Shown here: positions 21,691 to 48,683 of the stretch, piece by piece
How positions within the stretch are numbered: position 1 is the stretch's first letter
Layout: each line of letters begins with the position of its first letter
DNA from: Tetracentron sinense
Lineage: Eukaryota > Streptophyta > Magnoliopsida > Trochodendrales > Trochodendraceae
DNA length: 64,000 nt
Reading direction: 5' to 3'
Assembly: GCA_015143295.1 (NCBI GenBank)
Contig: CM026551.1
Coordinates: forward strand, 17,161,827-17,225,826
The notes under the pieces: generated by a model
Databases searched by the model: none
What the model saw: the letters and a program-made list of their open reading frames with translations, nothing else
Told to the model about the DNA's origin: nothing
Position numbers and translations under genes: made by a program

Positions 21691-23012
21691 ATTATCTTAT
21701 AATCAAGATGTTATATATTATTTTTAAGCATGCATATTACTGTAATTCAAAATATCTCTATAAGTACCTAATTTTTGTATTCCTATAAGGCCCTTTATAT
21801 TCAAGGTGGGAATTTAAAGATATGGTTTTCCAAAAATATGGGTCATGAGCTGTTAGTAGGGGGTCATGGATAACGGGTCTTCTATGAGTAAATGGGGCAT
21901 AGGTCGTGGGTTGTGGGTCATGGAGAGGTTAGGGTGTGGAGAAAAAAATGAGAAAGGTTATGATAAGTTTGGATATGGAAAAATGAGAATGTATATTAAG
22001 CAATTTAAAAAATGTTGAGGCAATTGTAGTGAGAGGTACAGTAGCATTTTGGTCTTGGGAAGTGATTTAAACCTCTCAATAGCACCTACTATCGAGAGTT
22101 GAACCCTGGATTCAAGATCCAATGGTTTCAAGCATTAGGTGGGGGCCCTCATTTAAAGCACATAAAGACATGGAGCCAGTGGATATTAAATCCAATAGTC
22201 CAATTCTCAATAGTAGATATTATCGAGAATTTTTCATCACTTTCCTTTGGTCTTTTTAAAAAGGATATTTTAGTCATTTTGAAAGGAGTGTCGGTAGTTT
22301 TGAAAATGACATTTTGGTTATTTTAAAAATGACATTTTCATTATTTTGAAGGAAAAAAAAGGAAAGAAAAATATTTAATTTGCCATAGGAACTGAGAGGT
22401 TTGGGGAGAAAAATATGTAGAAAGCCATTTTTATGCTTAATATAATGGAATTGTTTGGACCAATGCATGCCTTTTTTTTATCAACACTGATTTGATTATC
22501 ATCAAGAAAACTTCTCAACTTATTTCCTATCGATCAACGGCTGTAGATGGTCTGCAAAACTACGAAGGCATAACAGTTGGAGGTCAAGACTCCAAGACTG
22601 GAACAAGTTGGAATTTGCGAACGTCTTTGAAAAGGTAAGAGAAGCTAAGACATGGTATCAGAGATAGAGTATGATATTGAATGTGGCTGTGGCTGTGGCT
22701 GGTCCGTTCTGCAAGCTCAAGAGTTAAAAAAGAAAAAAAAAATGGCAAATGGAAATTATCAAAATGTTTTCTCCACAAGGAGGAGAGGTTCTAACCTAAC
22801 ATATAATTCAATTGAAATTATTTAAAACAAAACAAAATCAATATAAAGTGAAGTATAACAAATATATTAATAAAACTAAATAAAATATAACCTATCTTGC
22901 AAATAAACTAAGGCTTAATCAAAGTGTTAGGGTTAGGGAATAAACCAATTAGGGGCTTAGGATTAGAGTTTCAAGGGATTAGGATTAGTATTTTAAGGGG
23001 ATGGGGTTAAGG
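21691..23012. other. intergenic with one MITE
   Basis: No gene is seen outside the MITE at 22072-22235. A run of similar words (CATTTTGAAAAT, AAAATGACATTTT) lies at 22270-22345. Confidence 0.5.
22072..22235. repeat. fold-back MITE family, copy B
   Basis: The left arm is TCTCAATAGCACCTACTATCG and the right arm CAATAGTAGATATTATCGAGA, forming an imperfect inverted repeat. Inner arms ATCCAATGG / AAATCCAATAG also occur. It is related to 8410-8562. Confidence 0.65.
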
Positions 23013-23212
23013 TAGGGCTGTCAAAGGGTTAGGATTAGTATTTTAAGGGGATGGGGTTAGGCTAGGGGAAGGCAAGGGTCAGCCCTAACCCTACCTTTAT
23101 AAGGGCAGAACGCTAACCCTGCCCTTGTCCTTCAAGGGTGCTTGGATTGATTAGGCCCTAACCCTGCCCTAAAGGGCAGGGTACCCTTATTACAGGGATT
23201 TTTTTGACAGGA
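23013..23212. mobile_element. short hAT-like element (TAGGGCTGTCAA end)
   Basis: The left end TAGGGCTGTCAAAGGG matches the terminus of the element at 45232. The right end reads TTTTTTTGACAGGAAT. The interior is rich in CCCTAACCCTGCCC and its complement, with a direct repeat of GGATTAGTATTTTAAGGGG spanning the left boundary. No clear duplication was found. Confidence 0.5.
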
Positions 23213-23985
23213 ATACATATAAGTAAGCTGGTAGACCCCCACCCCAACTGTGTCTTATCATACTCCAACATTGCTCTGAATTTCAGCATGAATATTTTTG
23301 AAAAAAGGCTTCTTATGGCACCTCAGCGGTTACCCTAGGTCTGATCTTGTGTCGTACAGATTATCCTTTTACCAACTATCAAAAAAATCAATCCGCCTGC
23401 GGCTGGGTGATACTCTCCTATTATAGTCCCACATTGGCTGGTGACTTGCTATTTTCAGAATAGTTTTAATGCACGGTCTCAACCCTAGGACTGCAAGTGG
23501 GTCGCTTTAAAAAAATTGTTGGAAGAAAATTTTCCATTACTATAATGTCTGCAATTGCCCCTTCATTCTAGAAGGCTGCAACTTCATATTTTAATCTGAA
23601 ATACATCTGCTGACTCTGAGCAAGGGGATTTTCGCTATCCAGATTAGAGTAAAAATCCCTTGCGCACACTGATCAATGTGCTTCATGAAGTGCTAGAGAA
23701 TCCGAATCTACTAACCTTCTTAGCAAATCTTACTGTTAATCACACAAATTATGACTGGTCCTACCACCAGGACAGTTGCCCCTATCGAGTCGGTTCCTTG
23801 AACCACAATTTTAAAAAAGAAACTACTTTGGTTACAGGAAGCTTGACCCACCAGGTGATCCAAGTAACTATACCCAAGCCAAAATATTTCAGGAGAGAGA
23901 AAATCTTTACAGAGACACTAGAAAGGATCTCAAACAGTTGAGCAGTAAACATAGTAAAGAAAAGGGAGCTTGGACCCGGGTTGTG

Positions 23986-40019
<16,034 letters not shown>

Positions 40020-40560
40020 CCATTCATTAACTATGATTAACCCCCTAGGGTTAACCAATCTAACCACAGATTTTAGAAAAACAAAATTATTAATTTTAAT
40101 TTAATTAAGCTTAATCATTGTTAAAAAGTGTTAAAAGGGACACGGGACCACTACGGTCCTCTTAGAAGAGGACTCTGTGATCCTCTTCTCAAGAGTCTGC
40201 TTTAAATGGAGCAATAGTTCTCTCCATGGACAAGAGGGTAGCCACCCCTTCAACTCAACATGAACTTGGGGACACTACGGTCCTCTTAGAAGAGGACTCT
40301 GTAGTCCTCTTTTCCAAGACTCTCCTCAAAATGGAGCAATAGTTCTCTCCACGGGTGAGGAGGGAATTATCGCTCCTCGCTCTCACATAACCCTGTTGTT
40401 AAATTTTTTTTATTTTATTTTTCTAAAAAACCAAGGGTTGATGTGTGAACCCTAGGGGTGACTGAATCTTAACCACGATTAAATGAAGTTAAAAGGGGGA
40501 CACATGACAAGAAAAGGGGAGCCGAGGCGCACCACCTCACGTCACCTACCGAGGAGGTGA
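40020..40560 (-). repeat. Helitron-core-related repeat cluster with 124-bp tandem duplication
   Basis: Two minus-strand copies of the shared core (GTTAAAAGGGACAC...; AGTTAAAAGGGGGACACATG) flank a direct duplication: CACTACGGTCCTCTTAGAAG starts near 40148 and again near 40272. Each duplicate contains the perfect hairpin GTCCTCTTAGAAGAGGAC and later GGAGCAATAGTTCTCTCCA. 40365-40390 ends in the CGCTCTCAC word that precedes Helitron 3' ends. Confidence 0.65.
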
Positions 40561-40689
40561 TTAGTTTCCCTCTAAATGGGCCCCACCTTTCGAAGAAACC
40601 ATAAAATTGATTTTATTTTTTATTTTATAAGCCCAATACTAGTATTGTACAAGGCCCAAATTTGGTGGTGTGCATCTTATTCACAATAA

Positions 40690-40971
40690 TCTGTGAAAGT
40701 ATTTTATAAGGCCCGAGCCCGGCTCATGTTAGGATAAGGCTTGGGCTTGACTTTCCTAGACCCGTCTGGGATTGGGATGGGCTTGGGCTCAGCATCACTT
40801 AGTTGGTGTGGGCCTGGATAACATACAACCCTGCCCAAGCCCGGATACTGTTAGGGTAGGGCTTGGGCTTGACTTTCCTAGGCATGGTGGGCTTAGGCTC
40901 AGCATTACCTAGGTCGGGTTGGGCCTGGATAGCATATAACCCTGCCCAAGTCTGGTCCATTGACAACCCTA
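40690..40971. mobile_element. hAT-like element with internal 125-bp repeat
   Basis: The right end TTGACAACCCTA matches the TAGGG.TGTCAA terminus family. GGCTTGGGCTTGACTTTCCTA occurs twice, about 125 bp apart, each followed by GGGCTTGGGCTCAGCAT-type words. The left terminus was not identified. Confidence 0.5.
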
Positions 40972-41009
40972 GCTAGCATGGTGTTCTATTTGAAGTAGAA
41001 CTCATGACA

Positions 41010-43225
41010 TCTCTACTATTATGATAAGAGAAGTGAGGTTAAAAAGTTGGTTCATTTTTTCTAATATTCCTAATGAGTCCTAATTTTATGGTATCTTACT
41101 ATGAACGTATAAGGTGAATTTTTTATATTTTTTCTATTTTATTCATAACTTTATATAAAAAAATCTCTACTATTATAAATAGAGAAGTGGGGTTAAAAAG
41201 TTGGTTCATTTTTTTCTAATATTCTTAATAAGTCCTAATTTTATGGTATCTTACTATGAACATAGTTAGTAAGGTGAATTTTTTATATTTTTCCTATTTT
41301 ATCAATAACTTCATATAAAAAAATCTCTACTATTATAATGAAAGAAGTGGGGTTAAAAAGTTGGTTCATTTTTTTTAATATTCCTAATGAGTCCCAATTT
41401 TATGGTATCTTACTATGAACATAGTTAGTAAGGTGAATTTTTTATATTTTTCCTATTTTATTCATAACTTTATAGAAAAAATTAAAATATTATGTTATCT
41501 TATTTTACATGAGATAAGTTAGTAAGGGTATTGAAGCAATATAACTACAACTAACAATAATCTCTCTATATCTCCACGATTCACTCAAATACTTATCCCT
41601 ATCTTTTCTCATGCTCTCTCATTGGTCTCTCTCAATGAAGAGGCGCATCCTCTCTACGTGCTAACTGCTATTATCTATTATCTATTATCTATTATCTATC
41701 TTCTTCTTATATATATCTTCTTTTATTTTCTTTCTTCTATCTTCTATTTCTATTTCTTCTTCTTCTCTATGTATAATCAAAATACATTGGTTAAAAACGT
41801 AGTCAGATATTTTGAAAATTCCAAACTTACCCTTATTATAATCATCATTTACACAAGAGGAAACAATGTTACGGAGTTTGTATTTAATTCTCATACTACA
41901 CCCCTCACTCTTTCATATATTTATCCCCTTATAAAGGTAACCTATTTTTGGTAATTCTCAAATTACCTTTATCATAATATATTATATAAGACAAATGAGA
42001 TGGAATGTTTTGTTTAACTTTACATTAGTTAAGCTTAACCATAGCATGCCACATGCCTCTTTTAACGCTCATAATCTGTGGTTAAGATTCACTCACCCAT
42101 TGATTATCTATTTAACCTTGATTTTTAAAAATAATATATAAAAAAAATATAAACTTTACATTAATTAAGCTTAACCATGATAAATAAGAGAAATTGATGA
42201 TCGCATGCCTCCTTAGGATGTCACATGTCTCTTTTAACACCAATAAATTGTGGTTAAGATTCACTCACCCCTAGGATTCATCTATCTAACCTTGGTTTTT
42301 ATAATAAACTAAAAAAATATATAATTTTACAATGGTTAAGCTTAACCGGGAAAATGGATGATTGTATACCTCCACGGTATGCCACATGTCCATTTTAACA
42401 CCTATAAATTGTGGTTAAGAGTCACTCACCCCTACGGTTTATCCATTTAACCTTGGTTTTTAGAAAGAAAAAAAAATTATTAACTTTAAATTAGGTAAGT
42501 TTAAACATGATTAATAGACAAAAAAAAAAGTATATGCCGGGTAGAAGGTGCACATGCGCTCCGCTGGGCGGAACGCATGCGCGCAAAGTATCACGACCTA
42601 TCTATAAAATAGTAGACATCAACTTCTCTACGGCCGGTTACGTCACTAAGGTCGCCATTGAATTTTAATCAGGGTTTAAAAAAATTAATATTTTTTTTCT
42701 AAAAACCAAAGACAGGTGAGTGAACTTTAGGGGTAGGTTAATCTTAACTACAGTTAAGCGGTGTCAAAAGAGACACATGACAACCTCAAAGATTGTAAGG
42801 GTGTAATCGGACTCCAACTGTGGTTAAGATTCACCCACTTATCCTTGATTTTTAGAAAACAAATATTAATTTTTTAAAAACATCGGTTAAAATTCACTAT
42901 TTCCTAGGGTTATTTTTTTTTTCTAAAACCAAGGATAAGTGGGTGAACCCTAGGGGATGGTGAATCTTAACCATAGTTAAGGAGTGTTAAAAGGGACACA
43001 TGACGACCTCAGTGGCGTAACCGAACTCCTCGCTCTCTTGGTAAAACACTCCGAAAGAATAACATTTCATCAAGGCCTCGCCGGCCCCTTTCTTTATTAT
43101 ACCCAAAATGCCCCTAAAGTTTTTTGAATGTCAATATGTCACTACGTCGTATTTCTAGGGTCTCTCTTTTCAGTCTCTCTCCCCTTCCCCTCTCTCTCAC
43201 GTGCATTACACGTGCCGCCCACTAG
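41010..43225 (+). mobile_element. large Helitron-like element with three stacked 5' ends
   Basis: A|TCTCTACTATTATAAT-type 5' ends occur at 41010, 41164 and 41334, each followed by GAAGTGGGGTTAAAAAGTTGG. The 3' end has hairpin CACGTG-CATTA-CACGTG at 43198-43214, then CCGCCCACTAG ending at 43225 and followed by T. The interior has at least three direct copies (42040-42480) and inverted copies (42680-43010) of the GTGGTTAAGATTCACTCACC core. No Rep/helicase ORF is present. The interior may be several stacked elements. Confidence 0.65.
42550..42582. repeat. GC-rich hairpin
   Basis: ATGCGCTCCGC (42554-42564), loop TGG, then GCGGAACGCAT (42568-42578) pair at 10 of 11; outer bases extend the stem to 15 bp with two mismatches. 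It is sharply GC-rich in an AT-rich element and could be an inner termination-type hairpin. Confidence 0.75.
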
Positions 43226-43629
43226 TTACTATATAAAAGGTATTTTTTTTAGTTAAGGTAACAACACCAAATTTAAATAATAGTTACATTAGTGGCTGAA
43301 ACAAAAATAGTTTTTCTTACTCAAGGAATTATATTACCAAATACATGGGATAGCCATTTTCAAAGGTGAAACTTTTTATGTATTATTAACGTATCCTTTT
43401 TTGTTTTTTGGGATTGCAAACGCTAATTTTGCATATAAGTCTTCGTACTTTTACTAATAGTTGGATCAATTATTAATCTTCGAGATTAACTAAAATTCTA
43501 TGTTTTCTAATTAAGAAACAATTATATAGCATATTTAAGATATCGTGGGACTAATTATTAATTTAAGTATTGTTAAAATATGTTTATAGAAACTTTACAT
43601 ATTCATCTAAGTAAACCTGCTAAATTAAA

Positions 43630-43822
43630 CTCCCTGATGGTGTAGCCCAGTGGTCACTTGGACGAACCGCAAACCCTGAGGTCTCAAGTTCGATTCCTGG
43701 TTCCCCTCACCAACGGTTGCATGGGTGAGGGTATTCCCTATGTAGCCCGTGAGATTAGTCTCAACTTTCAAGGCTCAGGATATCCATGGCTATCCAAAAA
43801 AAAAAAGGCTATAAAAAAAAAA
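43630..43822 (+). mobile_element. tRNA-derived SINE (copy 3), intact with 17-bp target duplication
   Basis: It starts CTCCCTGATGGTGTAGCCCA with A box TAGCCCAGTGG, then B box AGTTCGATTCC about 45 bp on. A conserved body with GTATTCCCTATGTAGCCCG and GAGATTAGTCTC follows, and it ends in an A-rich tail. AAACCTGCTAAATTAAA occurs at 43613-43629 and again at 43823-43839. The exact long duplication and intact boxes make this the best-preserved SINE here. Confidence 0.93.
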
Positions 43823-43839
43823 AAACCTGCTAAATTAAA

Positions 43840-44483
43840 ATTCCTATTATAACTACTTGAAATCTATGCATTATAGGTAAACTACTTAAAAGTTAGAATC
43901 AGTATATCTAGAAGTTATAAAGTAAAAATGATATTATTGCTTCTTATTTGCTTTGTAAGGTATCTTATGTTATACAATTCATGCAAATATTAATATATGT
44001 AGCAATTTTAGTATTTAATTCTTAATTTATGTTGCTCAACTTTGTAAGACCTGTTATTAATTAAATATTACAATTTACATATTTAAACTTGTATTTATGA
44101 ATGATAAATTTACATAAACTAATATTAATAATAAGAAAATCAGCGTTACTTGGTAAGGCTTGAACTTGACTAAATAGCTTACATTTTTTAAATTATGTGT
44201 ATTTATCTTAGCGATTGTATAAATAATATGTATTAATTTTTTTTGCCACGAAAAAAATATTAAATATTAATTATATAATTACTATGATAAATAGACTTAA
44301 CTTTAAATTATAATTACCAAAACACGATTACATCTTTGCCCATATCAAGTCATTTTAAAAATGAAGAGCAATAAAAGTTGATGTTTTAGAAAACGCATAC
44401 AATTGTCATTAATATATGCTAGTTCGGTGTGCAAGTGTCGTGCGCGGGCAAATTTAATACTGAGCAATTGAAAAGAGTTATAA
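43840..44483. other. AT-rich intergenic, no gene seen
   Basis: Only A/T-rich sequence with short ORFs. Confidence 0.5.
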
Positions 44484-44902
44484 TCTTTATCTTTTCTTCT
44501 TTACTACTATAATAGGAGAGGCAGCCATAGATGATTTTTCTGAAATTCTCATACTACCCCTATATAAAAACAAAACTTTGATTTAATGTTTGCTTTAATT
44601 CTCAAACTACTCCTCGGCTTTGATTTAATTTCGAAACTACCCTTACTCATCTATCTATTTTGAATCACAGCCAATCGCGATTGAACTCAAGGAGAGTTCA
44701 ATCGCACCCGCTGGTTAACATGTGACCCTTTTAACTCCTATTAACTGTGGTTAACTCCTTCCCCTCGCTCTTACGTGCATCGCACCTGCCACTAGCGAGT
44801 TCAATTGCACCCGTGGGTTAACACGTGTCCCTTTTTATTCCTATTAAATGTGGTTAACTCCTTCCCCTCGCTCTCACGTGCATCGCACATGCCACCCGCT
44901 AG
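44484..44902 (+). mobile_element. Helitron-like element with doubled 3' end
   Basis: The 5' end is at TC 44484 (after A) or TC 44498; the 3' end CACGTGC-ATC-GCACATG plus CCACCCGCTAG finishes at 44902 before T. An additional 3' end (ACGTGCATCGCACCTGCCACTAG region) ends at 44795. The internal palindrome CAATCGCGATTGAACTC/GAGTTCAATCG is at about 44673-44704. Confidence 0.75.
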
Positions 44903-45104
44903 TATTAATAGTTGTAATTTGGGAATGAATTAATAAGGGTATTTAAAAAAATGAAAACTTGTAACAAAAGGTATAATGGAAAAACAAAATACAAGACATT
45001 TTAGGAAAAACAAATCTAATAAAAGTATTATGGGCAAATTTGTAAGAAAGGATATTATAGCAAAATAATAATAATAATAATTTGGATTTTTTTATATATT
45101 AAAG

Positions 45105-45905
45105 GTTATCATGTAAACACACCCTCGACACGCAGCTAGACCCACAGTAACCGCTAAGGTGTCATAAGGGTAAATCCACACACTTTCTCTAAAAGGGCCG
45201 GACTAATGGAGGAATGAAAACCCCTTATACATAGGGCTGTCAATGGACCGGATCATGATTCGGATCCGATCCGAATCCGATCCGATTAGCCGGACTTTGG
45301 ACCTTATATGTGATCCGTCGGATCGGATTCGGATCGGATCGGTGGAATCCGATTATAATCGGATCGGATCTGGATATAGGGTGATCCGATCCGATTAAAA
45401 TCCGATCCGATAATAATAATAATTTTTAATTATTTTAAATATATTATTTAGATTTTTTATGTATAAAATATTAATTTTTAAAAAAATTAACATTAATTAG
45501 TATTAATTAAGGAATTATTAGATTTTTTATTATTAAAATAGAATTTTTTTTTAAAAATAACCTTACTCGGATCGGATCGGATTCGGATCGGTTACTTCAT
45601 GATCCGACGGATCTCGGATCGGATTCGGATCAGTCGGATTCTTAATCGGATCGGATTCGGATCTGGGCAGATCCGGTCCGAATCCGATCCGTTGACAGCC
45701 CTACTTATACACCCCTGCAAAACCAGTACCCAACAGATTTGGGACTAAATTTTTTTTTATTAGAAGTGATCATCTAACATGCTATAAACACACACACAAC
45801 CATATCTAAAGTGACCGCTAAGGTGCCGTGAGGATAAATCCATACACTAGCTCCAAAAGGGCCTGACTAATGAAGGAGTGAAGGCCTGCGAAACCTAGTA
45901 CCCAA
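45105..45905. repeat. tandem pair of a 140-bp unit, first copy split by hAT
   Basis: 45105-45231 plus 45704-45750 aligns with 45768-45905 (shared words: GTGACCGCTAAGGTGCCGTG vs AGTAACCGCTAAGGTGTCAT, AAAAGGGCC.GACTAATG, CTAGTACCCAAC). Removing the hAT element at 45232-45703 and one 8-bp duplication restores continuity with the second copy. Confidence 0.75.
45232..45703. mobile_element. non-autonomous hAT element built of GGATCGGATTC repeats
   Basis: Termini TAGGGCTGTCAA and TTGACAGCCCTA are exact inverted repeats of 12 bp. CTTATACA flanks both sides (45224-45231 and 45704-45711), a perfect 8-bp duplication. Each subterminal zone is an array of GGATCGGATTCGGATC-type words around an AT-rich centre. 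No transposase is present. The perfect duplication suggests a fairly recent insertion. Confidence 0.93.
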
Positions 45906-46664
45906 CCAATAAAACAAATTTAATAGGTGTATTATGGGAAAAAATTATAAGTGTATTATGGAAAATTAAAAAATCGGTGGAACTATTTTGTATTTATATG
46001 TTATTTTTCTAATAGAGATTAACTATAAACAAAAGCTTTGGTTCAAGAATAAATCGGACCAACCAAAAATATGCCTTGTGGTAGGGGTAATTGGGAAATT
46101 ACAATACTTTTGCCTTCTGGCAGGAGTAATTTGGAAATTACAATACAAATGAAGGGTATTTTTATCAACTATTTTTTTATGCAATTCTCAAACTACTATG
46201 TCAAGGCACATTTTGTTATGGAACCTTAGCGGTAATCTTATGTATTACACCCAAAAATCTCACCTTAATCAAATGAGACATTGGGCTCATAACACTACTT
46301 GTATAGACTTGACTTAATAGTGTATAAGACATGCCAAACTGCAAAATCTAAAACTCTCTTTAATAACCATAATAAATCATCGATGACCAACTAAATCATC
46401 ACCCATAAACCAAGTGACCAACATGATCCAAATCATCCCTCACGATCTCAATATCAAAATAAATAAACATAAGCAACATCAATGTAAAATATCAAGTATA
46501 TATTACAACTCTTTAATTAAAACAATAGTCTAATAGTATGGATAGCGATACAAGTCCCCTTCCTTCTCGTGGAGGTCACATACTGGCTATTCCTAGTACT
46601 CCTCCTCAATTTAGGACTCGGCAACACTCACCGCCTAATCTCATTTTTCATTTTTTTTTAAATT
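45906..46664. other. intergenic; possible LTR-like piece
   Basis: 46540-46650 (CAAGTCCCCTTCCTTCTCGT, GGAGGTCACATACTGGCTAT, ACTCCTCCTCAATTTAGGAC) resembles the stretch at the end of some plant Gypsy LTRs. No termini were identified; nothing else was recognised. Confidence 0.35.
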
Positions 46665-47099
46665 TTATCGACGTGCATTTTGAGTGTCCCCCCCTAATAT
46701 TGATTTAGAAAATATAATATATAATAATTTTAAAAATAACCCTTTAATTAAAATGTTTAGATTGTATATGCACACCTGTGGTGGACTGCCATAGCTTTGA
46801 TGAAAACCACCACCACCACCTTCGAGTACGAGACCGATAATCGCCACTACGCTCATGTCGACTATTACAGCCACGTCAATTATTGCAAATCGATCTGAAC
46901 ATCCCTTTGGCCTCTGCTTCTCATGTTGTATTAGTTGATGGTACTGGTCTTTGGCTAATGTTGGTAGTGGGATGATTTTGTTGGATTTCCAGCCAAGATG
47001 ACGATTGAGACCTTGCAAATGTGAAGATTCTAATGAGGAGGATGATGCCATTTTTCGTTTAGTATAGCTAGATTTCGTCCCACTACTAGATTGAACCAC
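46665..47099 (-). other. exon-like open frame of unknown identity
   Basis: A 144-codon minus-strand frame starts MVQSSSGTKSSYTKRKMASS. The stretch from about 47096 to 46778 is flanked by an acceptor-like TTTCAG and a donor-like CAG|GTGTGC. It includes SNKIIPLPTLAKDQYHQLIQ, faintly like gag regions of Copia elements. I do not recognise the family; it may be a retroelement gag remnant. Confidence 0.3.
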
Positions 47100-47279
47100 C
47101 TGAAAATATCACTTGGCTATGGTGACTCTTTGACGGGTTACAACATGGGTGATTGTGAGCATATCATCAAGCTCATAAAGCTGCAATGTGAAAGGGATTT
47201 GAGAGCTTTCTATTTTGGAATGATATTGGGGCCAACAACTACCATTTGTGCTTTGATACCAATTGCAATAAATTGTAGG

Positions 47280-47531
47280 AACATCGACTCAGATCATCCA
47301 GGAGAGACAATTGTAGATATAAACCCATGGCTATAGTAAATGACCACACAATCAATAATTTATAATAGTCATCAAGAAGATTCAAAACCTTTGATCATTT
47401 GAGTGAACATCGATTCAGATCATCTAGGAGAGACAATTGTAGATTTAAACCCATGGCTATAGTAAATGACCACAAAATCAATAATTTATAATAGTCATCA
47501 AGAAGATTCAAAACCCTTGATCATTTGAGTG
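47280..47531. repeat. 126-bp tandem duplication
   Basis: 47280-47405 and 47406-47531 are adjacent copies differing at only a few positions (e.g. GACTC/GATTC, CATCCAGG/CATCTAGG). The near-identity implies a recent duplication. Confidence 0.93.
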
Positions 47532-47727
47532 TAACGATAATCATAAAGGTATCGGTTATTAGTGACTCCTTTTATAAAGAGTGATCTGAACACGTAAAAA
47601 GACACACTCCAATGACGATTTGGCTCAAGGAGGTCGATCATAAGCTATTGAATTATATTTACGGTATGATCTAAATGGATGGTCCTACAATTTATTGCAA
47701 TTAATTTTTTTACATATATTATATATA

Positions 47728-48258
47728 CTAGCGGGTGGCACGTGCAATGCACACGTGAGAGCAAGGGAAATGAGTTAACTACAATTAATAGGAGTTAAAA
47801 GGGACATGTGTTAACTCGCGGGTGCAATTAAACTCTCTCCGAGTTCAATTGCGATTAACTTCGATTCTATTCTTTAAATAGATAGATAAGAGTAGTTTGA
47901 GAATTAAAGTAAAATATTAAATCTTTACTATTATAATGGTAGAGGCAGCCGTAGCCTGAATTTTCTGGAATTCCAAAGTTACCCTTATATAAAATAAAAC
48001 TTTAATTTAATATTTTACTTTAATTCCCGAACTATCATCTACCTATTAAAAAAATAGAATCAGTCAATCACGATTGAATCTCGGGGAGAGTTCAATCGCA
48101 CCCACGGGTTAACACGTGTCCCTTCTAACTCTTAGTAACTGTGGTTAATTCCTTCCCCTCGCTCTCACGTGCATCACACGTGCCACCCGCTAGTTTTATA
48201 TAAGCGTAGTTTAGGAATTTCGGAAAATTCAGGCTACGCAGCTTAAGAATAGTAAAGA
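47728..48258 (-). mobile_element. Helitron-like element (host), interrupted
   Basis: On the minus strand its 5' end is A|TCTTTACTATTC (48258 downward) and its 3' end GCACGTGCCACCCGCTAG|T (ending 47728). Both termini obey the A^T target rule. The body is split by an opposite-strand relative at 47922-48193. The 5' half is only about 65 bp (48194-48258), and the 3' half about 194 bp. Confidence 0.78.
47922..48193 (+). mobile_element. Helitron-like element nested in an opposite-strand relative
   Basis: It starts A|TCTTTACTATTATAATGG at 47922 and ends CACGTG-CATCA-CACGTG-CCACCCGCTAG at 48193, followed by T. It is 272 bp with the internal palindrome near 48068-48100. Neither end has a duplication, as expected for Helitron insertion between A and T. 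Confidence 0.85.
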
Positions 48259-48600
48259 TAAATATAACATGTAGCCGAGCTATGCAGCTTAAGAAAATGT
48301 GTTCAATCCTGTTTGATAAGCAACTGGAGCCGAGCCGAGCTCGGCAGCTCGTGCCCACCCCGCCTTGCCTGATTGACTCGCCGAACCACGTGTCAGATCG
48401 AAAGTAACCGGTGTTTGGACCGAGTTTGATACGGATATACCATAGTCCCTGATTGGCTAACTACAGTCACACCACAAAAATGCTGCCAGCCTTTTCAAAC
48501 TTATTAACATGCGCCGAATGTCAGCAGCGCACTTTAGCAAAAGATTGTCATTTTATATTTCTCATTTCCTTCTTACTGAAGAAACTGAAAATCGAATTCG
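48259..48600 (+). promoter_or_regulatory. presumed GOT1 promoter region
   Basis: The interval between the Helitron pair and the GOT1 5' UTR has GAGCCGAGC words and a CCAAT-box-like ATTGG (GATTGGCTAAC) near 48451. The transcription start was not fixed. Confidence 0.35.
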
Positions 48601-48683
48601 TCACACGCGTTTCTCTCTCTATAGGGCTGCTGCTGCTGCCATTTCTTTCTTCCATTCTCAACTTCTCTGTATCAAGCTAACAG

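Noticed and set aside
41010-41500. Satellite-like tandem array
   Set aside because: Three units begin with Helitron 5' ends and occur only here, so stacked element ends explain them better than a satellite.
43640-43700. Possible tRNA gene (A and B box present)
   Set aside because: It cannot fold into a full cloverleaf and is followed by a SINE body, A-rich tail and target duplication, so it is a SINE head.
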